Source: Actinomycetes bacterium (GTDB lineage: Bacteria > Actinomycetota > Acidimicrobiia > Acidimicrobiales > Acidimicrobiaceae). Taken from it: a stretch of 8,442 bases of DNA. Shown here in pieces: positions 6,034 to 8,442 of the stretch (position 1 is the first letter of the stretch; every line of letters begins with the position of its first letter). Below the pieces are notes generated by a model. It made no database searches and was not told where the DNA came from. It was given only the letters and a program-made list of their open reading frames with translations. The translations under genes and the position numbers were made by a program. Location: the NCBI GenBank assembly GCA_021785315.1, contig JAJYFX010000059.1, positions 1 through 8,442 on the forward strand, read 5' to 3'.

Positions 6034-7308
6034 ATGTCAACTTTTGTAGACAGTGCGCAAATTCATGTAAAGGCTGGCAACGGCGGGGCCGGCTCAGTCT
6101 CATTTCGCCGTGAAGCTCATGTGGACAAAGGGGGTCCTGATGGCGGTGATGGCGGAAACGGCGGAGACATATGGCTTCAGGCTTCGACAAGTGTGAGTTC
6201 GCTTTTACGATTTCGCGACTTTCCTCACAGGGCTGCTGAGAATGGCTCACATGGAGCTGGCAAGAAGAAGCATGGAATAACAGGGAAAGGCTTGATAGTC
6301 GAGGTACCTGTAGGCACGGTCGTAAAAGGTCCCGAAGACAATGTTGTTGCCGATCTTGACGAAGCGGGCAAGAAATGGTTGGCGGCAAAGGGTGGCCAAG
6401 GAGGCCGTGGAAATACTCGCTTCTTGTCCAACTCGAAGAGAGCTCCTAGCTTTGCTGAACAAGGTGAGGTTGGGGAAGAGTTCTGGTACGACTTGGAACT
6501 CAAGCTTGCAGCCGATGTCGCAATTATCGGATTTCCGAATGTGGGAAAGTCAACGCTGATTTCCGTTATTTCTGCCGCCAAGCCAAAGATCGCCGATTAT
6601 CCGTTCACCACATTGGTCCCGAATCTCGGTGTTGTCCAAGTCGGCGACAGGCAGGATTTTTCGGAGTTTATCGTCGCCGACATCCCTGGCCTCATAGAAG
6701 GGGCAAGTGAGGGCAAGGGACTTGGACATGAGTTTCTAAGACACATTGAGAGGGCGAAAGCGCTGCTTGTGCTCGTTGATCCGTCTTCGAATGCTCCGTT
6801 GGCACCCGAAGCGCAGTTAACTGTGTTGATGGCTGAGCTTGGCGCCTACATGGCGGATCTTCTTGACCGGCCCAGGTTGACAGTAATTTCTAAAATGGAC
6901 AGTGCTGATCCTTCGGTAATAGATGAGCTGGTGAGCCAGGGCACTGCTTCGATGGCGATATCGTCTGCGACAGGGCAGGGCATCAGGCAGCTGTTAAGCG
7001 AGTTGGAGGCGCTAGTCAGGGCAGGCCGCAAGGTTGAAGAGGTTGGCGAAGACGAGATCGTTATACATAGGCCGATGCCCCAGAATTTTCAGGTGGTCAG
7101 AGATTCTGACGGCGCATTTAGGGTCAAGGGCAGATCTGTCGAGCGTACAGTTGCGATCTCCAATATCACAACTCCCGAGGCAATCGACTATATTCAATCA
7201 CGTTTGAGGAAACTGGGTGTCGACCGGGCTCTTAAACGCAGCGGCGCGCGCGAAGGCGACGAGGTCAGGATCGCCGGCTTCAGCTTCGACTACCAGGAGA
7301 GCATTTAG
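6034..7308 (+). CDS. obgE: Obg-family GTPase (ObgE/CgtA)
   Basis: A GTPase that binds the 50S subunit during late assembly and responds to the stringent-response nucleotide in several bacteria. The 424 residues show the three expected domains: the Gly-rich Obg fold (about 1-158, with VDSAQIHVKAGNGG and the GPDGGDGGNGG loops), the G domain (about 159-335) and a C-terminal OCT domain (about 344-424), present in many but not all Obg proteins. G motifs: G1 G166-FPNVGKST, G2 in DYPFTTLVPNLG, G3 D216-IPG with LIEGA, G4 S286-KMD289 and G5 S310-SA. G4 usually reads NKxD, so Ser at 286 is unusual. The ATG at 6034 has GAGG (6026-6029) four bases upstream and gives the standard N-terminus. It lies 97 bases after rpmA, with a hairpin between, and its TAG stop is part of the proB ribosome binding site. 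Confidence 0.96.
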   Translation: MSTFVDSAQIHVKAGNGGAGSVSFRREAHVDKGGPDGGDGGNGGDIWLQASTSVSSLLRFRDFPHRAAENGSHGAGKKKHGITGKGLIVEVPVGTVVKGPEDNVVADLDEAGKKWLAAKGGQGGRGNTRFLSNSKRAPSFAEQGEVGEEFWYDLELKLAADVAIIGFPNVGKSTLISVISAAKPKIADYPFTTLVPNLGVVQVGDRQDFSEFIVADIPGLIEGASEGKGLGHEFLRHIERAKALLVLVDPSSNAPLAPEAQLTVLMAELGAYMADLLDRPRLTVISKMDSADPSVIDELVSQGTASMAISSATGQGIRQLLSELEALVRAGRKVEEVGEDEIVIHRPMPQNFQVVRDSDGAFRVKGRSVERTVAISNITTPEAIDYIQSRLRKLGVDRALKRSGAREGDEVRIAGFSFDYQESI

Positions 7309-7312
7309 GAGG
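7307..7312 (+). promoter_or_regulatory. Perfect Shine-Dalgarno sequence of proB overlapping the obgE stop
   Basis: AGGAGG is the full anti-16S consensus and shares its first two bases with the TAG stop codon of obgE (7306-7308). It lies six bases before TTG 7319, which fixes the proB start and rules out the longer open frame that reaches back to 7217 inside obgE. Ribosomes ending obgE would stop on top of this site, so re-initiation on proB is likely. Confidence 0.85.
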
Positions 7313-7318
7313 TTTCAG

Positions 7319-8407
7319 TTGCGGATTGTAGTGAAGCTTGGGTCCTCCTCTGTTACAGGCGTAGACGGAGCCATTTCCCACGACACCCTCCTATCAATTG
7401 CTTCTCAAATCGACACGATTAGGCGGAGCGGCCACTCTCCGGTGATAGTAAGTTCAGGGGCGATTGCGGCAGGACTTCACACCCTGGGAATCACAGACAG
7501 GAGGCCATCCGGCCTGAGCCTCCTTCAAGCTATTTCGGCCGTCGGGCAGTCACGGTTGATGGATGCATATAACAGAGCACTCGGTGAATACGGCCTAATC
7601 GCCGGCCAGGTATTATTGACCCCTTTGGATTTCATTAATCGCCAGCAGTACCTGCACGCAAGGGAGACCCTCGAAACGCTTATCGGGATTAATGTGATTC
7701 CGGTAGTTAACGAAAATGATGCGGTCGCAGACGATGAAATCCGTTTCGGCGACAATGACCGAATGGCAGCGCTGGTGGCAAACCTAATTTCTGCTGATCT
7801 GCTGGTACTGTTGACCGACCAAATGGGCGTATATACTTCCGACCCTCGGATTGACTCCGCTGCCTCACTGGTTGAGGAGATTGACGAGTTTTCCGATGCC
7901 TTGAAGGAGGCAGCTGGCGGACCTGGAACCGACAGGGGATCGGGAGGCATGGCTTCCAAACTGCAAGCAGCATCGATAGCCTCGTGGTCCGGGGTGGACG
8001 TGCTCATTGCCAGTGCAACTCGGGAGTCGGTGTTGGTGGAAGCTTGCGACCGAAAGCCCGGGCTCGGGACATATGTAAACAAGAGGCAAATTCGGCTGAG
8101 CGCGCGCAAACTTTGGATTGCATTTGCGAATCCTGCGGTTGGGAGGGTTTACGTTGACAACGGTGCGCGCAGCGCGATAATTGAACATTCCAAGTCGCTA
8201 TTAAGCGTAGGTGTGCACTCTTTCGAGGGCTCGTTCCTTGAGGACGAGCCTGTGGAGATTTGTGATTTGACGGGACACGTAATTGCCAAGGGGCTGGCTA
8301 GGGTTTCGGCGGAGGATTTGCCCCTGGCGTTGAAGTCGAATCTTTCTGGTACGCAGGGCGCTTCAAGTATTCTGGTTCATAGGGATGATTTAGTGGTATT
8401 GATTTAG
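7319..8407 (+). CDS. proB: Glutamate 5-kinase with C-terminal PUA domain
   Basis: ProB phosphorylates L-glutamate with ATP to gamma-glutamyl phosphate, the first and feedback-inhibited step of proline synthesis in the cytoplasm. From TTG 7319 it has 362 residues, close to the usual 367. The amino-acid kinase domain (about 1-255) begins RIVVKLGSSSVTG with Lys6 and continues with VIVSSGAIAAG; N131-END134 and RFGDNDRMAALVA form the glutamate and nucleotide sites, and GSGGMASK214 is the conserved Gly-rich lysine motif. These residues all sit three positions before their E. coli counterparts (N134, D137, K217), which supports the chosen start. The rest (about 270-362) is a PUA domain, seen in many ProB proteins. 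It starts 11 bases after obgE and is probably coupled to it. proA, the next enzyme, is not in the window; only 35 bases follow. Confidence 0.95.
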   Translation: MRIVVKLGSSSVTGVDGAISHDTLLSIASQIDTIRRSGHSPVIVSSGAIAAGLHTLGITDRRPSGLSLLQAISAVGQSRLMDAYNRALGEYGLIAGQVLLTPLDFINRQQYLHARETLETLIGINVIPVVNENDAVADDEIRFGDNDRMAALVANLISADLLVLLTDQMGVYTSDPRIDSAASLVEEIDEFSDALKEAAGGPGTDRGSGGMASKLQAASIASWSGVDVLIASATRESVLVEACDRKPGLGTYVNKRQIRLSARKLWIAFANPAVGRVYVDNGARSAIIEHSKSLLSVGVHSFEGSFLEDEPVEICDLTGHVIAKGLARVSAEDLPLALKSNLSGTQGASSILVHRDDLVVLI

Positions 8408-8442
8408 TGGTCTGGCGAAGCCAAGTGTTTTCCTCGGACGAT

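Noticed and set aside
6120..6170. GGCGG-rich short repeats that look like a tandem repeat
   Set aside because: They encode the normal Gly-rich loops of the Obg fold.
7217..7318. Longer proB reading that begins inside obgE at 7217
   Set aside because: The extra residues do not match glutamate 5-kinases, and the perfect AGGAGG before TTG 7319 fixes the start just ahead of RIVVKLG.
7525..8109. 194-codon open frame on the minus strand across proB, and a 144-codon one at 239-673 across mreC/mreD
   Set aside because: Both are antisense to conserved genes, have low-complexity Ser/Arg/Pro-rich products and no family resemblance: shadows of the + strand coding bias.
8407..8442. GTG overlapping the proB stop (TAGTG), open to the window edge; another in-frame GTG at 8425
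   Set aside because: Only 12 codons are visible, with no ribosome binding site and no recognisable proA or nadD N-terminus. A next gene may start here, but the sequence does not support the call.

Overview
This window is an ordinary, syntenic core-chromosome segment. All genes lie on the + strand and are tightly packed: mreC (3' part only), mreD, a class B penicillin-binding protein 2 gene (mrdA-type), a gap of about 400 bases, rne/rng (RNase E/G), rplU, rpmA, obgE and proB. The same neighbourhood (cell-shape genes, then RNase E, L21, L27, Obg, glutamate 5-kinase) is well known from Actinomycetota. The L27 sequence ([10 protein letters not shown]), the long basic N-terminal extension on RNase E/G and the two TTG starts fit that phylum. 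The base composition is moderate rather than GC-rich, which would suit an Acidimicrobiia-like actinobacterium better than Streptomyces or Mycobacterium. That placement is an inference.

Layout. Bases 1-3041 hold the elongasome block: MreC and MreD join the cytoskeleton to the wall machinery, and PBP2 cross-links peptidoglycan outside the membrane. mreC and mreD overlap by one base (TAATG), and mreD and mrdA are 39 bases apart. Bases 3042-3443 have no convincing gene. They hold an AT-rich tract and a bulged hairpin, and probably serve as the end of the mre operon plus a long rne leader. rodA often follows the PBP2 gene in related clusters, but it is not here. Bases 3444-5936 hold the RNA-decay and ribosome block: RNase E/G, then L21 and L27 of the large subunit. 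A strong hairpin spans the rne stop codon, and rplU has no visible Shine-Dalgarno sequence. Bases 6034-8407 hold obgE, a GTPase of 50S maturation, coupled to proB, the first enzyme of proline synthesis, whose Shine-Dalgarno sequence overlaps the obgE stop codon. A branched, terminator-like hairpin lies between rpmA and obgE.

I found no mobile element, tRNA or rRNA gene, CRISPR array, phage gene, toxin-antitoxin pair or defence system, and nothing that looks like a new multi-gene system. The points worth a second look are small: unusual RNA structures at gene junctions, a probable leaderless or SD-free rplU, an RNase E/G with only an N-terminal tail, a Ser in place of Asn in the Obg G4 motif, a Cys/His/Asp cluster in PBP2, and the missing rodA.
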